From positions 124,001 through 188,000 of the forward strand of contig CANRGJ010000005.1 of NCBI GenBank assembly GCA_947630175.1: 64,000 bases of DNA, written 5' to 3'. Origin of the DNA: an uncultured Ruminiclostridium sp. Lineage in GTDB: Bacteria > Bacillota > Clostridia > Oscillospirales > Ruminococcaceae. A program made the position numbers and the translations under genes. Shown piece by piece: positions 8,970-17,427 of the stretch. The notes beneath the pieces were generated by a model. The model ran no database searches. It worked only from the letters and a program-made list of their open reading frames with translations, and was not told the DNA's origin. Each line of letters begins with the position of its first letter. Position 1 is the stretch's first letter.

Positions 8970-9722
8970 ATGACCAACGTAAAAGGGAAATGGGCGCTCA
9001 TCACAGGCGCCGCAAGAGGGATAGGCTGCCTGACCGCTAAGTTTATGGCGCAGCAGGGCTGCAATCTCATTCTCCATTCAAGAAGCCTTTCCCACACAGA
9101 AAAGCTGCTTGCGGAGGTGAAAGCGTTGGGAGTTGAAGCCTACGCTTTTGAAGCCGAATTATCCGACCTTGACGCAGTTGAAAAAATGCTGAAGGACATT
9201 GACGCTTTAGGCGTTCAGGTGGACATCGTTCTGAACAACGCAGGTGTGCAGATAGCTTACCGCAACGATTATTTCAATACCCCTGTCAGCGACTACACCG
9301 AGAGCTTCAAGATAAATACCATCGCTCCAATAATGATATGCTATCACTTTCTGCCACAAATGATAGAGCGCGGCTTCGGCAGGATACTCAACACCACCAG
9401 CGGCATACGCCTTGAGCCTCAGCAGGCGGGCTATTCCGCCAGCAAAGCCGCCCTTGATAAGGTGACTATCGACCTGGGTTCAACAGTTGAGGGAACTGAC
9501 GTTATGATAAACCTCACCGACCCCGGCTGGTGCCGCACCGACCTTGGCGGACCAAACGCCCCCAACGCTCCCGAAAGCGCAATTCCCGGAATAGTAGCGG
9601 GAGTATTTGCCGACGACAAAAAATCAGGCAGATACCTGAACGCCCCCTACTTTACAGGATTGACCATTGAAGAAATGGTAGAAAAAGTCCACAAGGAATT
9701 TGACAGTCCCTACGGAAAATAA
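8970..9722 (+). CDS. Short-chain dehydrogenase/reductase
   Basis: A 250-residue Rossmann-fold oxidoreductase. The cofactor glycine motif TGAARGIG, the NNAG strand motif and the catalytic YSASK (Tyr and Lys) with an upstream Ser in NTTSG are all present, as in classical SDR enzymes using NAD(P)H. The substrate is not readable; the mannanase neighbour suggests sugar or polyol metabolism, but this is inference. I chose the ATG at 8970 because GGAGG (8957-8961) lies 8 nt upstream; the ATG at 8949 would put that site inside the gene. It ends in a strong bidirectional terminator. Confidence 0.88.
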   Translation: MTNVKGKWALITGAARGIGCLTAKFMAQQGCNLILHSRSLSHTEKLLAEVKALGVEAYAFEAELSDLDAVEKMLKDIDALGVQVDIVLNNAGVQIAYRNDYFNTPVSDYTESFKINTIAPIMICYHFLPQMIERGFGRILNTTSGIRLEPQQAGYSASKAALDKVTIDLGSTVEGTDVMINLTDPGWCRTDLGGPNAPNAPESAIPGIVAGVFADDKKSGRYLNAPYFTGLTIEEMVEKVHKEFDSPYGK

Positions 9723-9732
9723 AAATATTCTC

Positions 9733-9779
9733 AAAAAAAGCACTGACACAGGAAAAATCTTCCCGTGTCAGTGCTTTTT
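9733..9779. terminator. Bidirectional terminator between SDR gene and redox operon
   Basis: A long stem (AAGCACTGACAC with GTGTCAGTGCTT) flanked by a run of A on the left and T on the right, so it can end transcripts from both sides. It stands between convergent genes. Confidence 0.88.
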
Positions 9780-9843
9780 AATTTTATATGCTTTTGATTA
9801 GACTCCGCCGCAAAATTTCAGCGCAGAAAATTTATACAGCATA

Positions 9844-10290
9844 TCATTCGCTGTTTCTTTCGCCCAGCTTGCCGAGTAACTCGTACAAAATGCCGTAAAG
9901 CGCCTGCGCCTTTTCAGGCTCCATATCCACGCAGGCGGCAAGTCGCTGCGGCACGGTCAGCGCCTTTTCGCGCAAAGCCATTCCGCTTTCAGTTACGGAA
10001 ACGATAAGGTCACGCTCGTCCTCTTTTGAGCGACGCCTTGAAACGTATCCTTTTTCCTCCAGCCGTTTAAGCAGAGGCGTCAGCGTGCTTGAATCCAGAT
10101 ACAGATATTTTCCTACTTCTTTCACCCGCAGTTCCTTATGCTCCCACATCACCATCATAGTGATATACTGAGTATAGGTGAGGTCAAGCTCGTCCAGATA
10201 CGGTTTATACGCTTTTACTATCTCCTTTGCGCAGGCATATAGGGGAAAGCAAATTTGATTTTCCAGCTTCAGCGGGTCTAATCGATCCAT
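9844..10290 (-). CDS. MarR family regulator, OhrR-like
   Basis: A 148-residue winged-helix repressor. The start NQICFPLYAC resembles OhrR, in which a reactive cysteine near residue 15 senses organic peroxide; here C14 takes that place and C20 is a second cysteine. The DNA-binding part is visible as LYLDSSTLTPLLKRLEEKGYV (recognition helix and wing start, about 81-101) followed by RRRSKEDERDL. It is the last gene of a five-gene operon with glutathione peroxidase and flavodoxins, 15 nt behind a flavodoxin, which suggests autoregulation of a peroxide-response operon. The redox-sensing role is inferred from the cysteine and context. Confidence 0.85.
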   Translation of the reverse strand: MDRLDPLKLENQICFPLYACAKEIVKAYKPYLDELDLTYTQYITMMVMWEHKELRVKEVGKYLYLDSSTLTPLLKRLEEKGYVSRRRSKEDERDLIVSVTESGMALREKALTVPQRLAACVDMEPEKAQALYGILYELLGKLGERNSE

Positions 10291-10305
10291 TGTTATTTCT
10301 TCTCC

Positions 10306-10713
10306 TTATGATACTATCTTTCTTGCGAACTCTGCGGCGGCGTTCAGGTCTTTTTCGTTCGGTCTGCCTTTATGGAGCATAGCGAAAGCCCCACGGCAGG
10401 AAAATTCTTCTTTTGCAAGAGGGATATTCTTTTCAGCAAACAGCTTTTCCACATATTTTCGGGTGGAGCTTACGACTGCCGACGTGCTGAAATTCACTGC
10501 CTTGCCAACCGACACGCCGATACCGCTTATGAATTTTTTCACCTCGTCGTCTACGTCAAAAGCGTAAGGCGCACTTCCGAGAAACAGAATATCCACGTCC
10601 TCCGAAAGCGGCTCGGACACCGGTTTTGCCTTTACATTAACAGCATTTCCAATTGCCTCTGCGACTTTTTTCGTATTCCCGCCTCTTGAATAATACCGTA
10701 TTTCAATTTTCAT
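10306..10713 (-). CDS. Flavodoxin-like protein
   Basis: A 135-residue protein with the flavodoxin phosphate-binding loop near the N-terminus (RYYSRGGNTKKVAEAI, S/T-x-x-G-N-T pattern) and the alternating strand/helix pattern of an FMN-binding domain (ILFLGSAPYAFD about 50-60). It should carry FMN and act as a small electron carrier or quinone/thiol reductase. I chose the ATG at 10713: GAGGAG lies 8 nt upstream, whereas the longer GTG start at 10722 would touch that site. It follows the other flavodoxin gene closely in the redox operon. Confidence 0.82.
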   Translation of the reverse strand: MKIEIRYYSRGGNTKKVAEAIGNAVNVKAKPVSEPLSEDVDILFLGSAPYAFDVDDEVKKFISGIGVSVGKAVNFSTSAVVSSTRKYVEKLFAEKNIPLAKEEFSCRGAFAMLHKGRPNEKDLNAAAEFARKIVS

Positions 10714-10725
10714 GTCAAGCACTCC

Positions 10726-11208
10726 TCACATTTTCAGTGTTCCTATCCACTTTTCCCAAACGCCTTTGTCCTGCCTGCCGTGTACGACGATACCTTCCTC
10801 AATAGCTGCACTGTCGCTCACGCTGTGTTTCAGGTCGGACAGCGCATTTTCAAATCCGCTGCTTCCCGAAGTTGCAAAGAGTATTATTCTTTTCCCTGAA
10901 AAATCATAGCTTTCAAGGAATGTGTTGATTATTGTAGGCGCAGTATACCACCAGACAGGAAATCCCAGTAATATCACGTCACAGTCCGCAACAGGCGCAT
11001 TCCTGTCCGAAATTTCGGGACGTGAAGATTTGTTCTTCATTTCCACAGAGCTGTGGGAATTGCTGTCCTGCCAGTTCAAGTCCGCCTGTGTATAGGGAAC
11101 TGCGGGGCGTATCTCATAAAGCTCTCCGCCTGTAATATCCGCTATCTTTTTTGCAGCGTCAGCAGTCACGCCGCTTGCACTGAAATATGCTGTCAGTATC
11201 TTGCTCAT
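10726..11208 (-). CDS. Flavodoxin family protein
   Basis: A 160-residue FMN-domain protein. The N-terminal loop AYFSASGVTADAAKKI binds the FMN phosphate, VILLGFPVWWYTAPTIINTF is the second FMN loop with stacking aromatics, and FATSGSSGF is the third loop, as in the FldA-like/NAD(P)H-dependent flavodoxins of anaerobes. It probably moves electrons to peroxide or quinone defence reactions. Its start overlaps the TSCPD gene end by 4 nt (ATGA), so the two are translationally coupled. Confidence 0.87.
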   Translation of the reverse strand: MSKILTAYFSASGVTADAAKKIADITGGELYEIRPAVPYTQADLNWQDSNSHSSVEMKNKSSRPEISDRNAPVADCDVILLGFPVWWYTAPTIINTFLESYDFSGKRIILFATSGSSGFENALSDLKHSVSDSAAIEEGIVVHGRQDKGVWEKWIGTLKM

Positions 11209-11492
11209 TTTTCTTCTTCCCGATGTATAGATTCTTGCTGTTCTGCTTTGTATGCCTCACGAACTGCCCTTGCAAGCTGATCTGCGCAGGAAGTAGGCCT
11301 GCGCCCGCAGGTAACGCCTGATAATTTTTCAGCTATCTGCTCCACCGTCCACCCGTCTATAAGCAGAGGGATAGCTTTCAGATTTCCATTGCAGCCGCCG
11401 ACAAAGCTGACGTTGTGTACCACATCTCCGTCTAGATCCATACTGATGATCTGGGAACAGGTGTTTTCCGTCTTGTAATCGTAATGGAACAT
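11205..11492 (-). CDS. TSCPD domain protein (TIGR03905-type)
   Basis: A 95-residue protein with the conserved features of the small TSCPD family: TCSQIISMDLDGD near residue 10, FVGGCNGNLKAI in the middle and GVTCGRRPTSCADQLA near the end. This domain also occurs at the C-terminus of some ribonucleotide reductases; the free-standing form has no known activity. Four cysteines suggest metal or redox chemistry. Start is uncertain between GTG (11495) and ATG (11492); both touch the stop of the upstream glutathione peroxidase, and GGAGGAGG lies just upstream. Confidence 0.8.
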   Translation of the reverse strand: MFHYDYKTENTCSQIISMDLDGDVVHNVSFVGGCNGNLKAIPLLIDGWTVEQIAEKLSGVTCGRRPTSCADQLARAVREAYKAEQQESIHREEEK

Positions 11493-12031
11493 CACAATAC
11501 CTCCTCCACTCTTGCCTTTACCTTGTCAAGCGACTCGGTAGGCTCAAAGCGTGCGGCTATTTCACCACTGCGGTCTATCAGAAATTTTGTGAAATTCCAC
11601 TTGATATTGCCGTTATTTTTGTAGTCCTTGTCCGTCCTTTTCACGACAGCCTTCAGCATAAGTCCCATAGGACCGCTGAACCCCTCGAACGTTGTATTCT
11701 CCGTAAGATATTTGTACAGCGGTTCGGCGTTTTCTCCGTTGACGTCGATTTTTGCAAACTGCGGAAAAGTTATGCCGTACCGTCCGGTGCAGAAGCTGTG
11801 TATCTCCTCGTCACTGCCCGGCGCCTGTTCGCCGAATTGATTGCAGGGGAAGTCAAGTATCTCCAGTCCGTCCTTCTGGTGAAGCTCATACAGATCCTGC
11901 AGCTCGTCATATTGCGGCGTGAATCCGCACCCCGTAGCCGTGTTCACAATAAGGAGGACTTTCCCCTTGTAATCGGACATAGACACTTCGCTTCCGTCTT
12001 GCGCTTTGATTTTAAAATCATAAATACTCAT
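11492..12031 (-). CDS. Glutathione peroxidase family protein
   Basis: A 179-residue thioredoxin-fold peroxidase that reduces hydroperoxides. The catalytic centre is seen as NTATGCGFTPQY with Cys35 in place of selenocysteine, followed by FPCNQFGEQ (partner Gln and a second Cys) and IKWNFTKF (Trp-Asn). It is therefore a Cys-type enzyme that in bacteria usually takes electrons from thioredoxin. It is the first gene of the redox operon, with a good ribosome site (GGAGG) and a perfect promoter upstream. Confidence 0.93.
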   Translation of the reverse strand: MSIYDFKIKAQDGSEVSMSDYKGKVLLIVNTATGCGFTPQYDELQDLYELHQKDGLEILDFPCNQFGEQAPGSDEEIHSFCTGRYGITFPQFAKIDVNGENAEPLYKYLTENTTFEGFSGPMGLMLKAVVKRTDKDYKNNGNIKWNFTKFLIDRSGEIAARFEPTESLDKVKARVEEVL

Positions 12032-12042
12032 TTTCGACCTCC

Positions 12043-12064
12043 ATTAAATTGTTAAAGATTTAAT
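12043..12064. promoter_or_regulatory. Inverted repeat in leader of redox operon (putative MarR operator)
   Basis: ATTAAAT and ATTTAAT form perfect 7-bp arms around an 8-nt spacer, between the -10 box and the ribosome site. AT-rich dyads of this kind are typical MarR/OhrR targets and the operon encodes such a regulator; binding is inferred. Confidence 0.5.
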
Positions 12065-12085
12065 CTTGCACGATTGATATTTTGT

Positions 12086-12114
12086 ATTATACACCGTTTT
12101 TGTTGCTTTGTCAA
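12086..12114 (-). promoter_or_regulatory. Promoter of redox operon
   Basis: Read on the minus strand: TTGACA, 17 nt, TATAAT; both boxes are perfect consensus, so strong basal transcription held down by a repressor would be expected. Confidence 0.88.
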
Positions 12115-12211
12115 GATGAAAAAAATTTTTTTGTTAAAATACGAAGCCTCCGACTGATTATTTCCCGAAAAATTCCCACACAAGGAAAAAACAAAGAATA
12201 AAACACACGTT

Positions 12212-12229
12212 TCTTGCTTTTTTGCAAGA
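12212..12229 (-). terminator. Possible weak terminator after jetD
   Basis: A 6-bp stem (TCTTGC/GCAAGA) with a 6-nt loop lies 15 nt beyond the jetD stop. It is not followed directly by T residues on the minus strand, though a TTTTATTC run comes about 8 nt later. Confidence 0.3.
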
Positions 12230-12243
12230 CTGAGCGGAAAATT

Positions 12244-13536
12244 TTATTGTAAATCTTCAATTAATTTTGCTTTGTTTAATATTTTATCTTTAGAGAAGTA
12301 GTTAATGAAGCTTTCCTGTTCCACTGTTATCTTATATCGACTTATTGCATCAATTACCTCATAAAATACCGTATAGTCCTTATCATTTTTAAGTTTTATA
12401 AGCTTATTGAGATATTCATCATTCTTCTTAAGACCGATATCTTTATGAGCTTCAAACGATTCTATATCCATATTTAAAGGCATGAGTTCCGGCACAACTG
12501 TTCTTTTCAAACGAACAAACATTTTAAATCCGCCATAGTCAATATCACCCCAAAAATATGACGATATTTTCTTTTCGGAACATAAAAGTTTAAAAAAACG
12601 AGTTCTTTGTGGACTTAAAAATCCACCGTGAAATATAACAAGTTCGTTATCACTGCGGTGTGAAAGACAATAATCAGAATAGTTAGTTTTATTTTCGATG
12701 AATATGATTTTGTCAGTATTAAGTATTTCGGTTTGTACTATCTCAGAAACACTGTCACCTGAAATACATGCACCTGACTTTATCGGTGAAAAGTCAACGG
12801 CTCCGGTTTGAAAATAAATTTTAACATTTCCACAGAATTCAAAAATTTCAGGCATCATTATAATACCGACATGAGCCAAAACCTCTCTGTCTCCTACATC
12901 GTCTATATCCATAAGGAATGGTTCGTGTGAATGAATAATTGGTATGAGCCTGTCTTTTACTTTGTTTTCAAAAAACTTGGAATCTCCATAAGTATTGATG
13001 CTGAACACACGCATTGATATTGATTTGCCGTTAAAATGACTTATGCTGGTTAGCGATTTTAATATGGCGCTTATCAAACATTCATTGAGTTTCCATATTC
13101 CTGTAATTTTTTCTGAACCTATGATATGATTTTTTTCACTTTCAAAATATTCTTTGATCCATCCGCATTCGGTTTCATCAATGGCGGATGAAATCATTTT
13201 GACCACTCGATGGATTTTACTTTCCTTATCCTCTCTTCCAAGCATTTTATAAGCCATAGGAGCATTTTCTATTACAAGCCATATGCTGTTGATAATATAG
13301 TTTTTCCGGACCCAATCTAATTCTATGATTCCGTTGTCTCTTAGTTTTTCCATACTTTCTTTGAAATCAATATATTCATGGCTTTCAATATCAGGAGCAA
13401 CTTCCGAATGGCGTTCCAGCGATATTAGAACTCTGCGGTTAGAACCATTTAATCTGGCTTCATACTTGTCAAGCAGTTTGTTTAGAATTGTTTTTTCGTA
13501 ATCGTTCACAGTTCTGTTTCCATCTCCTTGCTCCAT
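12244..13536 (-). CDS. jetD: Wadjet protein JetD (DUF3322/DUF2220, Toprim nuclease)
   Basis: A 430-residue protein. The C-terminal DUF2220 half shows Toprim-type metal ligands: a glutamate in IFIENKTNYSD (E281), the HGGF turn near 303 and the acidic pair in WGDIDYGG (D331, D333). JetD is the subunit that cuts DNA after the SMC-type motor has sensed small circular DNA. The frame overlaps jetC by 31 nt. A GTG at 13509 would overlap the jetC stop by 4 nt (GTGA), with AGGAG 14 nt upstream, and may be the real start (421 residues). Fourth gene of the jetABCD operon. Confidence 0.88.
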   Translation of the reverse strand: MEQGDGNRTVNDYEKTILNKLLDKYEARLNGSNRRVLISLERHSEVAPDIESHEYIDFKESMEKLRDNGIIELDWVRKNYIINSIWLVIENAPMAYKMLGREDKESKIHRVVKMISSAIDETECGWIKEYFESEKNHIIGSEKITGIWKLNECLISAILKSLTSISHFNGKSISMRVFSINTYGDSKFFENKVKDRLIPIIHSHEPFLMDIDDVGDREVLAHVGIIMMPEIFEFCGNVKIYFQTGAVDFSPIKSGACISGDSVSEIVQTEILNTDKIIFIENKTNYSDYCLSHRSDNELVIFHGGFLSPQRTRFFKLLCSEKKISSYFWGDIDYGGFKMFVRLKRTVVPELMPLNMDIESFEAHKDIGLKKNDEYLNKLIKLKNDKDYTVFYEVIDAISRYKITVEQESFINYFSKDKILNKAKLIEDLQ

Positions 13537-16500
13537 TCAATAACCGTTGAATTATAGCCTTTGTCAATAGGCTCTTTGTAAACAAGCAATGTTTTATCCG
13601 AAATCGGAACAATATCAGCAACTTTTTCAGGAGGTGAGCATATTATTGCTTGAAGACCAAAGCTTCTCAGAAGTTTAACACTTTCGATGATCCTTTCGCC
13701 ATCCATTTTATTGAATGCTTCATCGAAGATAACTATTCGAGCAGTGTTTCCAAATTCATTATTGCTTCTTACTTTGTACAGTTCAGCAAATGAAGCTAGC
13801 ACTGCAAGGTAAAATGGCGTTTGAGTCTCTCCACCGGATTTTGTAAAAATATTTTTTGACAACTTGTAAGTCCTGCCGCTGTCGTCTCTTGATAGAAGGT
13901 CAAATGTAAGGTAGGTCTTGTATTTACTGAAAATTTCAACACTTTGAGCTGTCTTTCCTTCATCGTCCTGAACAATTTGTGCAAATAAGTTTTCAATTAC
14001 GCTATGGTATTTATTCATAAATTCAATGCTGAAAAGTCCGATATTACCATTTTCAAGCTCAGGAGACATTATCATATCATAATATTCACGGTAATCAGGG
14101 TTGGCGGAAACTTCAAATCTATATGTTTCCCCTCCAAATCTAGCTTTTTTAAGAGCTCTGTTCAGGTCGTCTATTCTCTCATATGCGCTTTGTATATTTG
14201 ATCTGAGTTTGTATAGGAAATCGCTTTTAAATTGCTCCATCGCATCATTTCGAGCTTGTTTGATTCTTTCTTGGTATTTTGGAAGCTCGTAATTGTTTAT
14301 TTGATCGTAAGCCTTTTCAAATTCACTGTTGTCTAAAACATCTTTAATATTATATGAGGTTTGTTCAGAGGTGTTATAACTGCTTCTAAGCTCAGTGAGC
14401 TGTCGTTCCAAATCAATAATTCGTGAGGCAGTCTGCTTTACGGGAGAATCAAATTTTTCTGCTATAGCTGAAGCTGAGCCGCAGACTGCCAATTCATCTA
14501 GATACCTTGGCACACCGATATTTTGTACAAACTCCTCTGTGTAATTTTCCGAAATATGTTTTTCGGACTCCTTAATATCCAGTTCAAGCACTGGTATAGC
14601 TTTCTTTACCGCTTCGTCCCTTTCAAGCTCATATTCACGAATCATTTTCACAGTCTCCTCTTTTTGCTTGCGGAGTTTATCTATCTCATCCTTTTTGATC
14701 TTTATTTTTTGGTCGAAGTCCCAAAGCTTTGTCATATCAATTTTTTCCCACTTTTCGATAATTTCTGTGAGTCTCTTTTCTGCCTCTATTTTTTGAGAGT
14801 GATTCGCAAGTGCAGATGAAACTGTCATAGAAAGATAGCTTTCCGTAAGAAACCACTCATCTGTGACTGCCGGCTTAAGTTTTTCCGCTTTAGATATCAA
14901 TTCATCAATCACCACCTGTTTATCCGTCTTGCGCTTAATTTTGTATTTTATTTGCTTTTCTATTGAATTCATGCCAATATAAGGTTCTTCGTAAGCATCA
15001 CTATTAAGAGAGCGCACTGCAAAGCCATGATACAGCATACAGTCTGATGTAACAGATGTAGGGTAATCACGAAGCTTTTTTTCGTCGTAGCACATCATTA
15101 CTCGTCCAAGCAGATAATTCACATATGCTTGAACATATTTATCGTTGCTTCTGACAATTCCGGCAAGACTTCCGGCAAGTGGAATTTTTGCGGCCTGATA
15201 TACTTTTTCAAGATCCAAAACGGCATATTCGTGTATATTCGTATTCAACCTTGCGTATTTATATATCTCATACGCATCCATAAAATATTCCGGCGGAACA
15301 ATTATGTTCATTCTCTGAGTGTTAAGATAACCTTCTACTGCTTTATGCCACAGAGGATCTTTAATTTCCAACAAATCTGCAAGAAAACTTACAGGTATGT
15401 CTTTTCCGTATTTCTTTTTTAGACCGTAAGATATGGCAGTTTTAAGCTTTTCGGCTTTATATGGATATGGTTTTGTTCCTTTTTTCAAAATTCCTATTTG
15501 GCGTTCAAGATCCTCAAGCTCTGCTTTACAACTCCTGATTTTATTTTCAATGTCACGATATTGCGGCTCAATGGTAGTCCTTAATGTAATAAATTCATCT
15601 CTTAACTTTGAAAAGAAATCCAGCGATAGTGTGTCAAAATCTTTTTCAGATAAATTTTCGGCCTTATCAAGAATTCGTTTAACGTTTTCCGCATCTTCGA
15701 CAGCATTAAGCTTAGATTTCCAGCGAATAACAGACGTCCTGAATTCATGAATAAAATTTTGTATGTTCTCTTTGTAAAGCGAAATTTTTTCAGAATACCT
15801 TTTCTTTTCAGCCTCCAGCATATTTCCGTTGCAGTCTGACCAATAACGGTTTTTTTCGTCCTTTAGTTCATCACACTCTTTTTCAGCTTGTGCGATTTTA
15901 TCATTAAATTTGTAATATTCATTATTAGATTCTTCGATATCGGCATTGCATTTCTCAACCTTTTTGTTTTCTTGGTTCAGCTTTTCTTTTTGATAATTAT
16001 ATTTGCCATAATCTATTAGAAATTGTTGCTTAATATGTCTTGCACGGAACTTTTCAATTTTGTTGAATAGGTTGCAGATGTTTTTGAGTCTTTCTAACTT
16101 TGATTTAAACCGTTCGACATCTTCCTCTTGCTGCTTATAATAAAGAATGTTGTCTTGCATAGAAGTGATATCTATATCATCTTCAATATCGCAAATATTT
16201 TCAGTAATAAATTTTTCAATATCGTTTATTGGCTCAAATGAGATTGCCTTTTTCAGCATAAATTGAAATTTACGATCATGTATATTCAGTTTTTCGAGAA
16301 TGATCTGGCGGTATGCTTCAACAGTGTCACGAGTTTCAAATCTATTGGTGTAATTTTTTTTGAAAAATTCCGAAGTCCTTTTTGTATTCATAGTTTTTCC
16401 ATTTTCAATGAACCTGCAACTTGGTATCTTGTCTTTCAGCCAGAAAAACCTCTTTATTACATCTCCACCGTCAGAATAGCTGTCAAAAATCGCTCCGAGA

Positions 16501-16832
16501 CAAAAGTATTCAGCTTTCATATCATCGTAGAATTCCGTTACAATAAACGTACTGAAATCTTTTCCTTCTCTTAGACTCTTGAGACCACTGTCCCTGTCTT
16601 CACCCATTGAGCCTATAAGATAGCTTTTAAGTGTTCTTTCGGATTTTTTGCTTGCAGCACGATTAAAGGCGTTGCTTCTTGTCTCTCCCAAAAGCACTAC
16701 CTGAAATGCATCGATAATCGTTGACTTACCGGCGGAATTTTTTCCGGTAAGAAAGTTTATAGTATCAAAATCAATAAGCGTGTTTCTGAAAAAATGCCAA
16801 TTAATAAGTAGCATCCTCGTCAGTTTCTTCAT
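13506..16832 (-). CDS. jetC: Wadjet SMC-like ATPase JetC
   Basis: An 1108-residue MukB/SbcC-like ATPase. The N-terminus carries the Walker A loop GKNSAGKST (residues 30-38). The middle, from about 220 to 860, is dominated by charged heptad-like segments that should form long antiparallel coiled coils around a hinge near 470-610. The C-terminal head has the ABC signature SGGE (999-1002) and the Walker B strand IVIFDEAF with D1037/E1038. In Wadjet this motor forms a loop-extruding complex with JetA and JetB. GGAGG lies 6 nt before the ATG, inside jetB, and the two genes overlap by 32 nt. Confidence 0.93.
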   Translation of the reverse strand: MKKLTRMLLINWHFFRNTLIDFDTINFLTGKNSAGKSTIIDAFQVVLLGETRSNAFNRAASKKSERTLKSYLIGSMGEDRDSGLKSLREGKDFSTFIVTEFYDDMKAEYFCLGAIFDSYSDGGDVIKRFFWLKDKIPSCRFIENGKTMNTKRTSEFFKKNYTNRFETRDTVEAYRQIILEKLNIHDRKFQFMLKKAISFEPINDIEKFITENICDIEDDIDITSMQDNILYYKQQEEDVERFKSKLERLKNICNLFNKIEKFRARHIKQQFLIDYGKYNYQKEKLNQENKKVEKCNADIEESNNEYYKFNDKIAQAEKECDELKDEKNRYWSDCNGNMLEAEKKRYSEKISLYKENIQNFIHEFRTSVIRWKSKLNAVEDAENVKRILDKAENLSEKDFDTLSLDFFSKLRDEFITLRTTIEPQYRDIENKIRSCKAELEDLERQIGILKKGTKPYPYKAEKLKTAISYGLKKKYGKDIPVSFLADLLEIKDPLWHKAVEGYLNTQRMNIIVPPEYFMDAYEIYKYARLNTNIHEYAVLDLEKVYQAAKIPLAGSLAGIVRSNDKYVQAYVNYLLGRVMMCYDEKKLRDYPTSVTSDCMLYHGFAVRSLNSDAYEEPYIGMNSIEKQIKYKIKRKTDKQVVIDELISKAEKLKPAVTDEWFLTESYLSMTVSSALANHSQKIEAEKRLTEIIEKWEKIDMTKLWDFDQKIKIKKDEIDKLRKQKEETVKMIREYELERDEAVKKAIPVLELDIKESEKHISENYTEEFVQNIGVPRYLDELAVCGSASAIAEKFDSPVKQTASRIIDLERQLTELRSSYNTSEQTSYNIKDVLDNSEFEKAYDQINNYELPKYQERIKQARNDAMEQFKSDFLYKLRSNIQSAYERIDDLNRALKKARFGGETYRFEVSANPDYREYYDMIMSPELENGNIGLFSIEFMNKYHSVIENLFAQIVQDDEGKTAQSVEIFSKYKTYLTFDLLSRDDSGRTYKLSKNIFTKSGGETQTPFYLAVLASFAELYKVRSNNEFGNTARIVIFDEAFNKMDGERIIESVKLLRSFGLQAIICSPPEKVADIVPISDKTLLVYKEPIDKGYNSTVIEWSKEMETEL

Positions 16833-17427
16833 TTCTTTCCTCCATCGTTTCTGATTTCAAAATCTCGCACATCGAACGGAATTTATCGTTTGGAATTGCG
16901 ATAAGTATCGACGGAAGTATAATAAATCTGTTTTCCAAATCATCATAGCCGTCGTCAAGCCGCCTGATGAGATTGTGATTTTCAAGTATTGTGAAAGATT
17001 CTTTTATATCTTTTTGGGGAGGTTTTTTCGAATATACGGAAATTTCGTTAACTATTTTCCCAAACAGTTCACCTACTGTCGTACAGACATCGTAAACTCC
17101 ACTGGCCTGCGATCTTTGCTCTTCAAAAATAATTCTCATGGTTAAAAGCATTACAGTTGTCAGTTTATTAAGGGCGAGCTTATTATAGCCATCCACATTT
17201 TTTACATATATTATCCCATACTGGGAATCTTTATATATCCTCCAGCCGCATAGACCGAGATATTCCTCAAAGAGCTCTATCCGGTTTTCAATATATCTGT
17301 ATTCTTTTGAAATTCTACGTTCGGCATTGTCTCTGAGCACAAAAGTTACCGAAAGAAGCATATTGCAAATTTTTGAAAATTCATCTTTTTCTCTATCAGT
17401 CATTTCGTCAAGCTTTTCAAGAAACAC
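16801..17427 (-). CDS. jetB: Wadjet protein JetB (DUF4194)
   Basis: A 208-residue, mostly helical protein in the position and size of JetB, the MukE-like kite subunit that bridges JetA and the JetC heads. Visible are a helical N-terminus, a central stretch with ENRIELFEEYLGLCGWRIYK, and the loop YGIIYVKN followed by a winged-helix-like part ending in NHNLIRRLDDG. Assignment rests mainly on the gene order and overlaps (11 nt with jetA, 32 nt with jetC). Confidence 0.85.
   Translation of the reverse strand: MFLEKLDEMTDREKDEFSKICNMLLSVTFVLRDNAERRISKEYRYIENRIELFEEYLGLCGWRIYKDSQYGIIYVKNVDGYNKLALNKLTTVMLLTMRIIFEEQRSQASGVYDVCTTVGELFGKIVNEISVYSKKPPQKDIKESFTILENHNLIRRLDDGYDDLENRFIILPSILIAIPNDKFRSMCEILKSETMEERNEETDEDATY

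Noticed and set aside
10712-10909. Small plus-strand frame within the flavodoxin operon
   Set aside because: Antisense to a flavodoxin gene with all three FMN loops; no supporting signals.
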